From Cryobacterium sp. HLT2-28 (GTDB lineage: Bacteria > Actinomycetota > Actinomycetes > Actinomycetales > Microbacteriaceae), in contig NZ_SOFH01000017.1 of the NCBI RefSeq assembly GCF_004402495.1, positions 1-64,000 of the forward strand: a stretch of DNA of 64,000 nt. Reading direction: 5' to 3'. The notes under the pieces were generated by a model. The model had not been told where the DNA came from. It did no database searches and worked only from the letters and a program-made list of their open reading frames with translations. A program made the translations under genes and the position numbers. How positions within the stretch are numbered: the first letter of the stretch is position 1; the number at the start of each line of letters is the position of its first letter. Of this stretch, positions 20,373 through 28,733 are shown piece after piece.

Positions 20373-20427
20373 CGCCGGTTTCGGCAGGCCGCCCCCGCCC
20401 CAAGGTGGCGGCCTGCCGAAACCGGCG
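20373..20427 (-). repeat. Perfect 21-bp stem hairpin downstream of araR
   Basis: Arms 20373-20393 and 20407-20427 are perfectly complementary over 21 bp (CGCCGGTTTCGGCAGGCCGC and one more base), with a 13-base loop. It begins five bases after the araR stop. It may terminate araR, although there is no T tract, or be a palindromic repeat of the intergenic type. Confidence 0.8.
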
Positions 20428-20432
20428 TGGGC

Positions 20433-21455
20433 TCAGAAGGCCGGCGGCGCCGTCGACTCGCGCACGATCAGCCGCGGCATGATCGGATCGCGGTCGACGA
20501 TGGGCTCACCGCCCGGGAGATTGCTCAGTAGCAGGGCGATGCAGCGGCGGCCGAGTTCGCCGAAGTCCTGCCGCACCGTGGTCAGCGGCGGCCAGAAGTG
20601 CGCCGCCTCGGGGATGTCGTCGAAGCCCACGATGCTGATGTCCCGCGGGATGCCCAGGCCGGCGTCCCTGGCCGCGTGCATGAGCCCGAGCGCCATCTGG
20701 TCGTTCGAGGAGAAGATCGCGGTGAAATCGCGGCGGCCGAAAAGCTCCCGCCCCGCGTGGTAGCCGAAGTCCGCGGTCCAGTCGCCGAGGATCGGAGCCG
20801 TCGTGGGGACATCCATCGCCCCCATCTCATCGAGGAAGCCGCGCATCCGCGCCTCCGCCTCGATCCAGTCCTGCGGGCCGGCCAGGTGGTAGATCCGCCG
20901 GTGGCCGAGGTCGATCAAGTGCCGGGTGGCAAGCCGGGCGCCGGCGATCTGGTCGACCGACAGGGCGTGGTCGTCGAGATGGCCGGTTGACTGCAACGAC
21001 ACGAAGGGCACCGTGATCGAGAGTTGCTCGAGCACGTCGAAGACCCGCACCTGGGGTGCGATCACCACGATTCCCTCCACGGCCTGCAGCATCAGGTGCA
21101 TGAGGGCCGCCTCGATCGACTCCTGGTCGACCGTGGTCAGGTTCGCGGTGTTGACGTAGTACCCGGCTTCCCGTGCCGCGTCCTGGATCGCCGCAATGCT
21201 GCTGGCGGGTCCGTACTCGGAACTCTGCGCCGAGAGGATCCCGATCGTGCGGGATCGCCCGCGGGAGAGTGCCCGCGCCGCACGGTTCGGCCGGTACTGG
21301 AGGTCTTCCATGACCTGGAGTACGCGGGCCTTGGTCGTCTCACGAATGCTCGGGTGGTTGTTCAGAACGCGCGACACGGTCTGGTGGGAGACCCCGGCCA
21401 GGCGGGCCACATCCCGGATGCTGGGCGCCCGCACCTTGGGCAGATTCTCTGTCAC
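20433..21455 (-). CDS. araR: LacI-family repressor of arabinose genes
   Basis: A 340-residue LacI-family regulator. The helix-turn-helix is SIRDVARLAGVSHQTVSRVLNNHP near residues 12-35, then hinge YRPNRAARALSRGRSRTIGIL, then a sugar-binding core with DDHALSVDQIAGARLATRHLIDLGHRRI and IFSSNDQMALGLMHA. The GTG at 21455 has AAGG seven bases upstream. It is transcribed separately, just upstream of araB. The AraR assignment rests on neighbourhood and the shared ATGTGA-N4-TCACAT sites. Confidence 0.88.
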   Translation of the reverse strand: MTENLPKVRAPSIRDVARLAGVSHQTVSRVLNNHPSIRETTKARVLQVMEDLQYRPNRAARALSRGRSRTIGILSAQSSEYGPASSIAAIQDAAREAGYYVNTANLTTVDQESIEAALMHLMLQAVEGIVVIAPQVRVFDVLEQLSITVPFVSLQSTGHLDDHALSVDQIAGARLATRHLIDLGHRRIYHLAGPQDWIEAEARMRGFLDEMGAMDVPTTAPILGDWTADFGYHAGRELFGRRDFTAIFSSNDQMALGLMHAARDAGLGIPRDISIVGFDDIPEAAHFWPPLTTVRQDFGELGRRCIALLLSNLPGGEPIVDRDPIMPRLIVRESTAPPAF

Positions 21456-21471
21456 GTAACGACCTTGTTCA

Positions 21472-21489
21472 CATGTGCACGGTCACAAA
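21472..21489. promoter_or_regulatory. AraR-like operator before araR
   Basis: On the minus strand TTTGTGACCGTGCACATG, a weaker version of the AATGTGA-N4-TCACATT site, ending about 16 bases before the start codon. It suggests autoregulation. Weaker symmetry than the other two sites. Confidence 0.6.
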
Positions 21490-21540
21490 CGTGAACGCAT
21501 ATCAATTATGCACACCTGGCCGCCGGTCGGAAAGCACGGT

Positions 21541-21636
21541 GTGACAGTCACATTGCCGGGAGGCGGTGCCGGCGTTCCCTTGAGGTTACTGTCACATCCC
21601 GGCGCGTGACTGTCACATCGGGCCGGTGAGCGTCAC
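21541..21636. repeat. Array of GTGAC-N-GTCAC sites upstream of araR
   Basis: Two exact 11-bp palindromes (GTGACAGTCAC at 21541-21551 and GTGACTGTCAC at 21606-21616) and two one-base variants (21585-21595 and 21626-21636). Centres are 44, 21 and 20 bp apart, near whole helical turns. The last overlaps the cyclase stop codon. Three are followed by A and C/T/G-rich flanks of the form CAT. They look like sites for one dimeric protein. Confidence 0.75.
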
Positions 21637-22316
21637 AGCCGCGCGTAGGCCCGAACCGGGAAGGTGCCGAAGCCCGCGACCTTCGGCGGCACGGCCGTGA
21701 AGCTGGCGCCGGCGTCCGGCAGCGCCGCGAGCCCGGTGAGGTGCTCCACCACATGGATGCCCGCGGCAAGCAGCAGGGAATGCGCGGGCCGTTCCCCGCC
21801 CGACTCGGTGTCGTCAATGTTGAGGGAATCGATCCCGACCAGGACGACCCCGGAGTCGATCAGCACCTGCGCGGCCGCGCCGGTCAGGTACGGCGCGCCG
21901 ACGGCGTACCCCGGGGTGCCGAAGTGGGCGTCCCAGCCGGTGTGGAGCAACACGGCGGAACCGGCAAGGCCGCTCCCCCGCCGGTTGAATGCGTCGGGGG
22001 ATATGCCGCGGGAGGTGGCATCCGTCAGATGGAATACCTCCGCGGGCAGGTCGGCCAGGGTGTCGAGGGCGAGGCCCGCCAGGTCGGTGCCCTGAGGGTA
22101 GCGGTGGAACGGGCTGTCGAGATAGGTGCCCGTGTTGCCGATCATGGTGATCATATCCATCGCGAATTCGGTCCCGGGGGCGTATTTCGACCGGGAGTCT
22201 TCCCGAGTGAGGTGCGGCGAGATGACGGGGGCAGGAAGCCCGGGGTAGGTCACCAGACCCGCCCGGATCTCGTGGCTGAGGTCGACGAAGCGGGGGCGGG
22301 GGCGGGTGCCGGTCAT
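21633..22316 (-). CDS. Cyclase-family (kynurenine formamidase fold) protein
   Basis: A 227-residue member of the cyclase/kynurenine-formamidase-like fold (PF04199 type), starting MTGTRPRPRFVDLSHEIRAG. The usual metal motif HxGTHxD reads NTGTYLDSPFHR here, so both histidines of that motif are replaced by Asn and Tyr, while Asp and the later His remain. VLLHTGWDAHFG and LVGIDSLNIDDTES are family features. The ATG at 22316 overlaps the permease stop and has AAGGAG upstream. The open frame upstream of this is antisense noise over the permease. Confidence 0.8.
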   Translation of the reverse strand: MTGTRPRPRFVDLSHEIRAGLVTYPGLPAPVISPHLTREDSRSKYAPGTEFAMDMITMIGNTGTYLDSPFHRYPQGTDLAGLALDTLADLPAEVFHLTDATSRGISPDAFNRRGSGLAGSAVLLHTGWDAHFGTPGYAVGAPYLTGAAAQVLIDSGVVLVGIDSLNIDDTESGGERPAHSLLLAAGIHVVEHLTGLAALPDAGASFTAVPPKVAGFGTFPVRAYARL

Positions 22317-23704
22317 AGGGGCTCCTTGGTGAGGGACGGACGGAGACGGTGCCGTTTGGCGGCCCGCACGATGAGCGCCACGACCGCCAGCAGGGCGGGG
22401 ACGACGAGGTTGGGCCCTGCCAGCACGAGCAGCCCGGCGGTGAGCGCCACAGACACGACGGCGAGCCACCAGCCCGGCGACCAGGTGGCGAGCAGGCGCA
22501 CGGCCGCGATCATGCCGAGCGTGTAGATGGCCACCATCGAGCTCGTGTGGATGAGGATGAAGGCCGCCAGGGGCAGCCCCTGGCTGACCATGACGGTGAA
22601 GTAGCTGCCGGTGAGCCCGGCCACGACGGCCAGGCTGCGGCGCGGGATACCGCCGGATTCGACGCCGGGGGTCATCCACCCGGGCAGGTCGCCGTCCCGG
22701 CCGAGTGAGGCGCCGAGCTTCGCGAAGGCGCCGATGTACACGTTCAGCACACCGAGCGCCACGACGGCGGCGATCACCGCCACGAGGAGCGGCCCGACCC
22801 CGAGCGGCGCGGCCTGGACCAGGTCGAGCAGGGGCACCTGGCCGTGGCCGGCCCGCGGGCCGAGCACGGCGATGGTCACGTACTGCAGGGCGAGATAGGC
22901 GATCCCGACCACGACGAGGGCGATCGCGGTGGCGAGGGGGATGACCCGGCGCGGGTTGCGGAACTCGCCGGCGATGTGGGTGCCGACCTCCCAACCGGCG
23001 AAGGCCCAGACGAACAGGCTGATCGCCGTGCCGACGCCGCCCCAGCCGTTCGGCAGGAACGGTTCGAGGTTGCCGGGGTCCGCGGCCGGGAAGGCCACGG
23101 CGACCACGCCGACGACGACGAACAGGAGGGCGCCGGTGAGCGCGAGCTGCACCAGGCCGGACACCCGCAGGCCGAAGAAGTTGGAGACGAACGGAGGGAT
23201 CAGGATCAGGAGGGCCACCCCGGGGACGGCAGCCCGGTCGGCGCCGATGATCGCCACGACATATTCCGCGCCGAGCATGGCCACGACGGGGGCGCCGAAG
23301 CCCACCCCGAAGAAGAACCAGTAGCCGGTCATTCGAGCCCAGGTCTGGCCGAGCGAGCGCCGCACATAACTGGCCACGCCACCCGGGTCGGGGTAGCGCG
23401 AGGCCAGTGCGGCGAAGGTTCCGGCGAGCGGGATCGAGAGCAGGAACACGGCGAAGACGGCCACGAGCGAGGCCGGCCCGGCCGCGGTCGCCGCGAGGCC
23501 CGGCAGCACCAGGATTCCGGTGCCGAGCACGGCCGCGATGTAGAGGGCCGTGCCCTGCACCAGGCCGAGGGATCCGGCGTGCGCGGGCCGCGCATCCGTC
23601 GACAGAGGGTCAGGGATCACTGTCTCAGTGTCTGGGTTGATCGTCACTCCACCATGATCGTGCGCCGTCGCCGCCAGCGAAATGGCAGAGACGACACACT
23701 CCAT
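22313..23704 (-). CDS. APC-superfamily amino acid permease
   Basis: A 463-residue integral membrane transporter with about twelve hydrophobic segments. The first is the APC signature GTALYIAAVLGTGILVLPG, and FVWAFAGWEVGTHIAGEFRNPRRVIP is the conserved internal loop. The substrate cannot be told from sequence. The start is uncertain: ATG at 23704, GTG at 23647, or a later GTG, since none has a good ribosome-binding site. It follows metB by 17 bases and overlaps the cyclase gene, so it is probably co-transcribed with both. Confidence 0.85.
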   Translation of the reverse strand: MECVVSAISLAATAHDHGGVTINPDTETVIPDPLSTDARPAHAGSLGLVQGTALYIAAVLGTGILVLPGLAATAAGPASLVAVFAVFLLSIPLAGTFAALASRYPDPGGVASYVRRSLGQTWARMTGYWFFFGVGFGAPVVAMLGAEYVVAIIGADRAAVPGVALLILIPPFVSNFFGLRVSGLVQLALTGALLFVVVGVVAVAFPAADPGNLEPFLPNGWGGVGTAISLFVWAFAGWEVGTHIAGEFRNPRRVIPLATAIALVVVGIAYLALQYVTIAVLGPRAGHGQVPLLDLVQAAPLGVGPLLVAVIAAVVALGVLNVYIGAFAKLGASLGRDGDLPGWMTPGVESGGIPRRSLAVVAGLTGSYFTVMVSQGLPLAAFILIHTSSMVAIYTLGMIAAVRLLATWSPGWWLAVVSVALTAGLLVLAGPNLVVPALLAVVALIVRAAKRHRLRPSLTKEPL

Positions 23705-23721
23705 CGAAAAACTGCCAACGT

Positions 23722-24876
23722 TTAGCGAGTGGGCAGGGCCTGCTCCACGTCGTCGATCAGGTCGGCCACGTCTTCGATGCCCACCGAGAGGCGGATGATG
23801 TTGTCGGGCACCTCGAGTTCGGTGCCGCGCACCGAGGCGTGCGTCATCTCGGACGGGTAGTTCACGAGGGACTCGACCCCGCCGAGAGACTCGGCCAGCT
23901 GGAACAGGTGGGTCGACTCGGCGAAGGCGCGCGCCGCGGGCGCTCCCCCGGCGAAGGCGAGGGACAGCATGCCGCCGAAGCCGCGCATCTGCGTTTTCGC
24001 CAGGTCGTGGCCGGGGTGGTCCGGCAGCCCGGGGTAGTACACGGTGTCGATCGCCGGGTGGCCCTGCAGGTGTTCGGCGATCGCCTGCGCGTTGCTGCAG
24101 TGGCGGTCCATCCGCACCGACAGGGTCTTGATGCCGCGCACGGTGAGCCAGGCGTCGAGGGGCGCGGAGACCGGGCCGGCCGCGAACTGCAGGAACTGGG
24201 CCTTCTCGGCCAGGGCGTCGTCGTTGATGACCAGGGCGCCGCCGAGCACGTCGGAGTGGCCGCCGAGGTACTTGGTGGTGGAGTGCACGACCACGTCGGC
24301 GCCGAAGGCCAGCGGATGCTGCAGCGCGGGCGAGGCGAACGTGTTGTCGACGATGACGGTGACCCCGAACCGGTGCCCGAGCTCGGCGAGCGCGGCGATG
24401 TCGCTGATCTTCATCAGCGGGTTGCTCGGCGTCTCCACCCAGAGGATCTTCGTCTCGCCGGGGATGATCGCCCGTTCGACGGCGGCGAGGTCCGACATCT
24501 CGACCGTGGTGTTCCGCACACCCCAGGCGCCGTGCACCTTGTTGATCAGCCGGTGGGTGCCGCCGTAGACGTCGTTGCCGAGCACGATGTGGTCGCCGGG
24601 CACCAGGAGGGCGCGCAGGATGGTGTCCTCGGCGGCGAGCCCGCTGGCGAAGGACAGCCCGTGTTTGCCGCCCTCGAGCGCGGCGAGCAGGGTCTCCAGC
24701 ACGGTGCGGGTGGGGTTGCCGCCGCGGCTGTACTCGTAGCCGCCGCGCAGGTTGCCGATGCTCTCCTGCACGTAGGTGGAGGTCTGGTAGATCGGCGGGA
24801 TGACGGCGCCGGTGGTCGGATCGAATTCCTGTCCGGCGTGGATGGCGATGGTGTCGAAGTTCTGCGTGCGAGCCAT
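23722..24876 (-). CDS. metB: Cystathionine gamma-synthase/lyase
   Basis: A 384-residue PLP enzyme of the Cys/Met metabolism family. The Schiff-base lysine is Lys202 in STTKYLGGHSD. YEYSRGGNPTR, VDNTFASPALQHPL and the C-terminal ESLGGVESLVNYPSEMTHASV with RLSVGIED are family landmarks. Beside cystathionine beta-synthase it may act as cystathionine gamma-lyase (reverse transsulfuration to cysteine) or gamma-synthase; the two cannot be separated by sequence. Second gene after cbs, gap 26 bp. Confidence 0.93.
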   Translation of the reverse strand: MARTQNFDTIAIHAGQEFDPTTGAVIPPIYQTSTYVQESIGNLRGGYEYSRGGNPTRTVLETLLAALEGGKHGLSFASGLAAEDTILRALLVPGDHIVLGNDVYGGTHRLINKVHGAWGVRNTTVEMSDLAAVERAIIPGETKILWVETPSNPLMKISDIAALAELGHRFGVTVIVDNTFASPALQHPLAFGADVVVHSTTKYLGGHSDVLGGALVINDDALAEKAQFLQFAAGPVSAPLDAWLTVRGIKTLSVRMDRHCSNAQAIAEHLQGHPAIDTVYYPGLPDHPGHDLAKTQMRGFGGMLSLAFAGGAPAARAFAESTHLFQLAESLGGVESLVNYPSEMTHASVRGTELEVPDNIIRLSVGIEDVADLIDDVEQALPTR

Positions 24877-24902
24877 GGGTGGTCCTTACTGTCGGAGACG
24901 GT

Positions 24903-26267
24903 CTAGGCGCTCAGGTAGGTGAGCAGGTCGTGGCGGGTGATGACGCCGAGGGGTTTGCCGCCGTCGGTGACGAGCAACGCATCGTGGCCGGCGAAGGCGG
25001 CGCGGGCTGCGGCGACGGGCTCGTTCACGCCGATCATCGGCAGGGAGTCGCTGACGAAGGCGCTGACCTGGTCGCCCAGTTTGGCTTCCCCGGAGAAGAC
25101 GAGTTCCATCAGGTGGCGTTCGTCGAGGGAACCGACGACCTCGCCCATGACGACCGGCGGTTTCGCGGTCAGCACGAGCACCTGGGAGACGCTCGACGAC
25201 GTCATCCTTTCGATAGCGTCGCGCACGGTGGCGCTCGGGTGCACGTAGACGAACGCCGGGAGCGTGCCGGTCTTCGATTCGAGCAGGTTGCCGACGGTGT
25301 GCCCGGCGGGCGCGTTGGTGAAACCGTAGCTGCGCATCCAGCCGTCGTTGAAGATCTTGCCCAGGTAGCCGCGGCCGCCGTCGGGCAGCAGCACGACGAT
25401 GGTGTCGGCGGCGGTGAGCTTCTCGGCGGCGCGGAGGGCGGCGACGACGGCCATGCCGCTCGAGCCGCCGACCAGGACTCCCTCCTCGAGGGCGAGGCGG
25501 CGGGTCATCGCGAAGGAGTCGGCGTCGGAAACGGCGATCACCTCGTGCACGACGGCCGGGTCGTAGGCGGCCGGCCAGAAGTCCTCGCCGACGCCCTCGA
25601 CCAGGTACGGCCGGCCGGTGCCGCCGGAGTAGACCGATCCCTCCGGGTCTGCGCCGATGATGCGCACGGTGTCGCCAGACACCTCGCGGAGGTAGCGCCC
25701 GGTGCCGGTGATGGTGCCGCCTGTGCCCACGCCCGCCACGAAGTGGGTGATGGTGCCGTCGGTGTCGCGCCAGATCTCGGGGCCAGTGGTCTCATAGTGG
25801 CTGAGCGGCCCGTTCGGGTTGGCGTACTGGTTCGGCTTGAACGCCCCCGGGATCTCCCGGGCCAGCCGGTCGGAGACGCTGTAATAGGAGTCGGGGTGGT
25901 CGGGGGCGACGGATGTCGGGGTCACCACGATCTCCGCGCCGTAGGCCGTGAGCACGTTGCGCTTGTCCTCGCCGACCTTGTCCGGCAGCACGAACACGCA
26001 CCGGTAGCCGCGCTGCTGGGCGACCAGGGCGAGGCCGACGCCGGTGTTGCCGGAGGTGGGCTCGACGATGGTGCCGCCGGGCAGGAGCAGGCCGTCGCGT
26101 TCGGCGGCGTCGATGATCCGGGTCGCGATGCGGTCCTTGGACGAGCCGCCCGGGTTGAGGTATTCGAGCTTGACCAGCACGGTGGCGGTCACGCCCTCCG
26201 TGACCTTGTGGAGCTTGACCAGCGGGGTGTCGCCGATCAGGTCGAGAATGGTGTCGGCAATTTTCAT
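24903..26267 (-). CDS. cbs: Cystathionine beta-synthase
   Basis: A 454-residue fold-type II PLP enzyme with a C-terminal pair of CBS domains (about residues 335-454). The PLP lysine is Lys44 in NPGGSSKDR, the phosphate loop SGNTGVGLALVAQQ, and GVGTGGTITGTGRYL is also seen. It condenses serine (or acetylserine) with homocysteine. The ATG at 26267 has AAGGA upstream. First gene of the cbs-metB pair, with the insertion sequence starting about 190 bases upstream of its start. Confidence 0.94.
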   Translation of the reverse strand: MKIADTILDLIGDTPLVKLHKVTEGVTATVLVKLEYLNPGGSSKDRIATRIIDAAERDGLLLPGGTIVEPTSGNTGVGLALVAQQRGYRCVFVLPDKVGEDKRNVLTAYGAEIVVTPTSVAPDHPDSYYSVSDRLAREIPGAFKPNQYANPNGPLSHYETTGPEIWRDTDGTITHFVAGVGTGGTITGTGRYLREVSGDTVRIIGADPEGSVYSGGTGRPYLVEGVGEDFWPAAYDPAVVHEVIAVSDADSFAMTRRLALEEGVLVGGSSGMAVVAALRAAEKLTAADTIVVLLPDGGRGYLGKIFNDGWMRSYGFTNAPAGHTVGNLLESKTGTLPAFVYVHPSATVRDAIERMTSSSVSQVLVLTAKPPVVMGEVVGSLDERHLMELVFSGEAKLGDQVSAFVSDSLPMIGVNEPVAAARAAFAGHDALLVTDGGKPLGVITRHDLLTYLSA

Positions 26268-26455
26268 GGAGTGTCCTTCGTCATGGTGTCGCGTCGTGGT
26301 TCACTCGCCGCGCGGCCGGAGGCTGCACGCGCCGAGGGAATCGCGAGGTCGTGTGGGAATACGGGGTTGGCTAGCGACAACAACACCACGGACACGACAT
26401 CAGAACGAACACGTTTCCCACTCTAGCGATGCGTGCTCGGAGTCACCAGACTGCG
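26268..26455. other. cbs upstream region next to the insertion sequence
   Basis: Non-coding. It should hold the cbs promoter and leader. No strong operator or riboswitch pattern was recognised. The insertion sequence borders it, so part of the original upstream region may have been displaced. Confidence 0.5.
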
Positions 26456-27825
26456 ACGAGACTCACGTAAAGTGCTCGCGTAATGGGGTGCGTGCCTCAT
26501 TTGATAATTGCTCGCGAAATGCCGGTCGTCGTTTGAGTACTGCGGTGTGCTTGGCGGATGGGTGAGTCATTGTCGATGAGCGCACGTCGAGAGATCACGA
26601 AGAAGCACGCCGCGGAGTATGCGCGGGCGCCCAAGAAGGCCAAGGGGGTGATGTTGGACCAGTTGGTTGCCACGACGGGCTGGTCCCGGGCGAACGCGAG
26701 GCGGGCGTTGACGGCCGCGTCGAAGCGGAAGGGGCCGGTGAAGCAGGTGAGGCGCAAGCCGAGGCCGCGGACCTATGGGTATGACACCCTCAAGCTGTTG
26801 ATCCAGGTATGGAACCTTGCCGGGCGGCCGTCGGGGAAGTATCTGGCCGCGACGATGCCGATCTGGCTGCCCAAGCTGGAGGACCATCACGAGCTCGACG
26901 CGACGCGATTGACTGATCAGACCCGGGCGCAGCTGCTGGCGGTGTCCGGGGCGACGATCGACCGGCTGCTCAAGCCCACTCGTGATGGCGCGCGGCTGGT
27001 TGGCCTCTCGGGCACGAAACCCGGGCCCCTGCTGCGCAACTCGATCCAGATCCGCCGCGCCGGCGATGAGCACGAGCATGCCCCCGGGTTCGTCGAAGCG
27101 GACCTGGTGCTGCATTGCGGTCCGACGCTGATCGGCGAATTCATCCGCACCTTGACCGTGACGGACGTGTTCACCGGGTGGACCGAGAACATGGCCATCA
27201 AGAACAGCGCCCACCGGTGGGTGATTGACGCGATGACCGAGATCGAGGCCCGCCTCCCGTTCCCGCTGGTCTGCCTCGACACCGATAACGGGGGCGAATT
27301 CATCAACCACGCCCTGATCAAATGGGCCGGAGATCGTGACTTGTTCTTCACCAGGGCCAGGCCATACAAATCAAACGACAATGCCCACGTCGAGCAGAAG
27401 AACGGAGACGTTGTGCGCCGCCACGCGTTCCACTACCGGTACGACACGAGCCTTGAGCAGCAGCTTCTCAACGACCTCTACGCGCTCGTACGGGTGCGGC
27501 TGAACATGTTCACTGCGACAACCAAAGCGATCAGCTGGCGGTCCAACAAACACGGCAAGAAGACCCGGGTCTACGACAAACCGCGAACCCCCTACCAGCG
27601 CGTCCTCGATTCCGGAGTCCTCACTCCGGAACGCACGAACGAGCTCGACCAACTCTTCGCCGACACGAACCCCGCCAAGCTGACACGCCAGATCACGGCC
27701 ATCCAAACCCGCCTCATCTCACTCGCGAGAGACAAAACAAATACCCTCACCACCGGAGTTTCGCGAGCAAAACTAGATGAGGCACCGGAACAGATTTCGC
27801 GAGCATCTTGACATGAGGCATCTCG
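26456..27825 (+). mobile_element. Intact insertion sequence with doubled terminal repeats
   Basis: A transposase gene lies between long imperfect inverted repeats. Each end carries two TGCTCGCG boxes 36 bp apart (26473-26480 and 26509-26516; complements at 27762-27769 and 27798-27805), each preceded by a CTCA-containing motif such as TGCCTCAT. GACTGCG occurs directly outside both proposed ends (26449-26455 and 27826-27832) and may be the target duplication. The outer boundaries are uncertain by several bases because the left outer repeat is diverged. The intact frame suggests a functional element. Confidence 0.8.
26576..27811 (+). CDS. DDE (integrase-core) transposase
   Basis: A 411-residue transposase with an N-terminal helix-turn-helix region (ITKKHAAEYARAPKKAKG, TGWSRANARRAL) and a retroviral-integrase-like catalytic core. 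Candidate acidic residues are Asp in FVEADLVLHCG, Asp in CLDTDNGGEF and Glu in NDNAHVEQKN, the D-D-E order expected. The family resembles IS481/ISNCY-type integrase-core transposases; the exact family needs a database. The ATG at 26576 is preferred to the in-frame ATG at 26558, which has no spaced ribosome-binding site. Confidence 0.88.
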   Translation: MSARREITKKHAAEYARAPKKAKGVMLDQLVATTGWSRANARRALTAASKRKGPVKQVRRKPRPRTYGYDTLKLLIQVWNLAGRPSGKYLAATMPIWLPKLEDHHELDATRLTDQTRAQLLAVSGATIDRLLKPTRDGARLVGLSGTKPGPLLRNSIQIRRAGDEHEHAPGFVEADLVLHCGPTLIGEFIRTLTVTDVFTGWTENMAIKNSAHRWVIDAMTEIEARLPFPLVCLDTDNGGEFINHALIKWAGDRDLFFTRARPYKSNDNAHVEQKNGDVVRRHAFHYRYDTSLEQQLLNDLYALVRVRLNMFTATTKAISWRSNKHGKKTRVYDKPRTPYQRVLDSGVLTPERTNELDQLFADTNPAKLTRQITAIQTRLISLARDKTNTLTTGVSRAKLDEAPEQISRAS

Positions 27826-27874
27826 GACTGCGGCCCGCGCAGCAGGTTCAGCCGGGCTGCGTAGAATCGCGACC

Positions 27875-28606
27875 ATGCTGAAGACGCCCGTGCCCGCTGA
27901 CGACACGACGGATGCCCCGCGCTCGCCCCGCGAGGTGAAGCGCCTGGTCTGGAACCGCCGGTTCGGCCTCGCCCTGGGCGTGCTCGCCGCCGTCGCCGTG
28001 AGCGCGCTGCTCCTCTCCTCGGTGCTCGCGCCCGCGAGCGCGCCGGGCGAGTCCGCCGGCACCACCGGCGCCGACACCACCGGAGCGGACACCACCGGAG
28101 CCGGCGCGACGGGAGCCGCCCCGGCGACGCCGAACGCGATGCCGGCCGCCACCCCCGGCGCGGCCCCGATCGCGGGGCTGGAGACGTTCGCCAACGAACC
28201 GAGCCACGTCACGACATCCGTCGCCTACCCGCAGACCCCGCCGACCGGCGGGCCGCACAGTCCCGTCTGGCTGGACTGCGGGGCCTACGACCGGCCGGTG
28301 CCGAACGAGAACGCCGTGCACTCCCTCGAGCACGGCGCGGTCTGGGCGACCTACGACCCGGCGCTTGCCCCGGCCGAGGTCTCGGCATTGCGGGCGGCCC
28401 TGCCCGGCGACCACGTGCTCGTCTCGCCCTACCCCGGGCTGGGCTCACCGGTCGTGCTGACCGCCTGGAACGTGCAGCTCCGGCTGGACTCGGCCGCCGA
28501 CCCGCGCATCCCGGCCTTCGCCGCCTACTATCGGAACGGACCGACCGCGCCCGAGCCGGGCGAGTCCTGCTCGGGCGCCCTCGACGCCCCCGGCAAGGTC
28601 GGCTAG
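27875..28606 (+). CDS. DUF3105 membrane-anchored protein
   Basis: A 243-residue protein with a basic cytosolic start, one membrane segment (about 30-52, FGLALGVLAAVAVSALLLSSV), a low-complexity Thr/Ala/Gly linker containing three TTGAD/TTGAG units, and an extracellular DUF3105 domain. That domain shows the family signatures PPTGGPHSPVW, HSLEHGAVWATY and VLTAWN. Function unknown; histidines in GGPH and SLEHG suggest metal binding. Alone between the insertion sequence and palindrome copy C. Confidence 0.85.
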   Translation: MLKTPVPADDTTDAPRSPREVKRLVWNRRFGLALGVLAAVAVSALLLSSVLAPASAPGESAGTTGADTTGADTTGAGATGAAPATPNAMPAATPGAAPIAGLETFANEPSHVTTSVAYPQTPPTGGPHSPVWLDCGAYDRPVPNENAVHSLEHGAVWATYDPALAPAEVSALRAALPGDHVLVSPYPGLGSPVVLTAWNVQLRLDSAADPRIPAFAAYYRNGPTAPEPGESCSGALDAPGKVG

Positions 28607-28629
28607 TCGCCTGCTCCGCTCACGCTCGT

Positions 28630-28689
28630 GGCGCACCTTCCGGCTGCGGGCGCACGATAGAACATGCGCCCGCTTACCAAAGGTGCGCC
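28630..28689 (+). repeat. 60-bp nested palindrome, copy C
   Basis: Outer arms GGCGCACCTT / AAAGGTGCGCC and inner arms GCGGGCGCA / ATGCGCCCGC, 60 bp overall. It is the most symmetric of the three copies, and also flanked by GT before and GCGA after. It lies between the convergent ends of the DUF3105 and ABC exporter genes, 21 kb from copies A and B and with no nuclease gene beside it. Confidence 0.87.
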
Positions 28690-28733
28690 GCGAGAGCCGA
28701 TAGCTCGGACTACGCGGGCGCCGGATGCCGCGG

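Noticed and set aside
22317..22994. Upstream part of the long frame that includes the cyclase gene
   Set aside because: It is a shadow of the permease gene on the same strand in another frame, Arg/Pro/Gly-rich.
26449..27832. GACTGCG as a proven target-site duplication
   Set aside because: A 7-bp match may be chance, and the left outer repeat is too diverged to place the element end exactly; it is noted only as a candidate.
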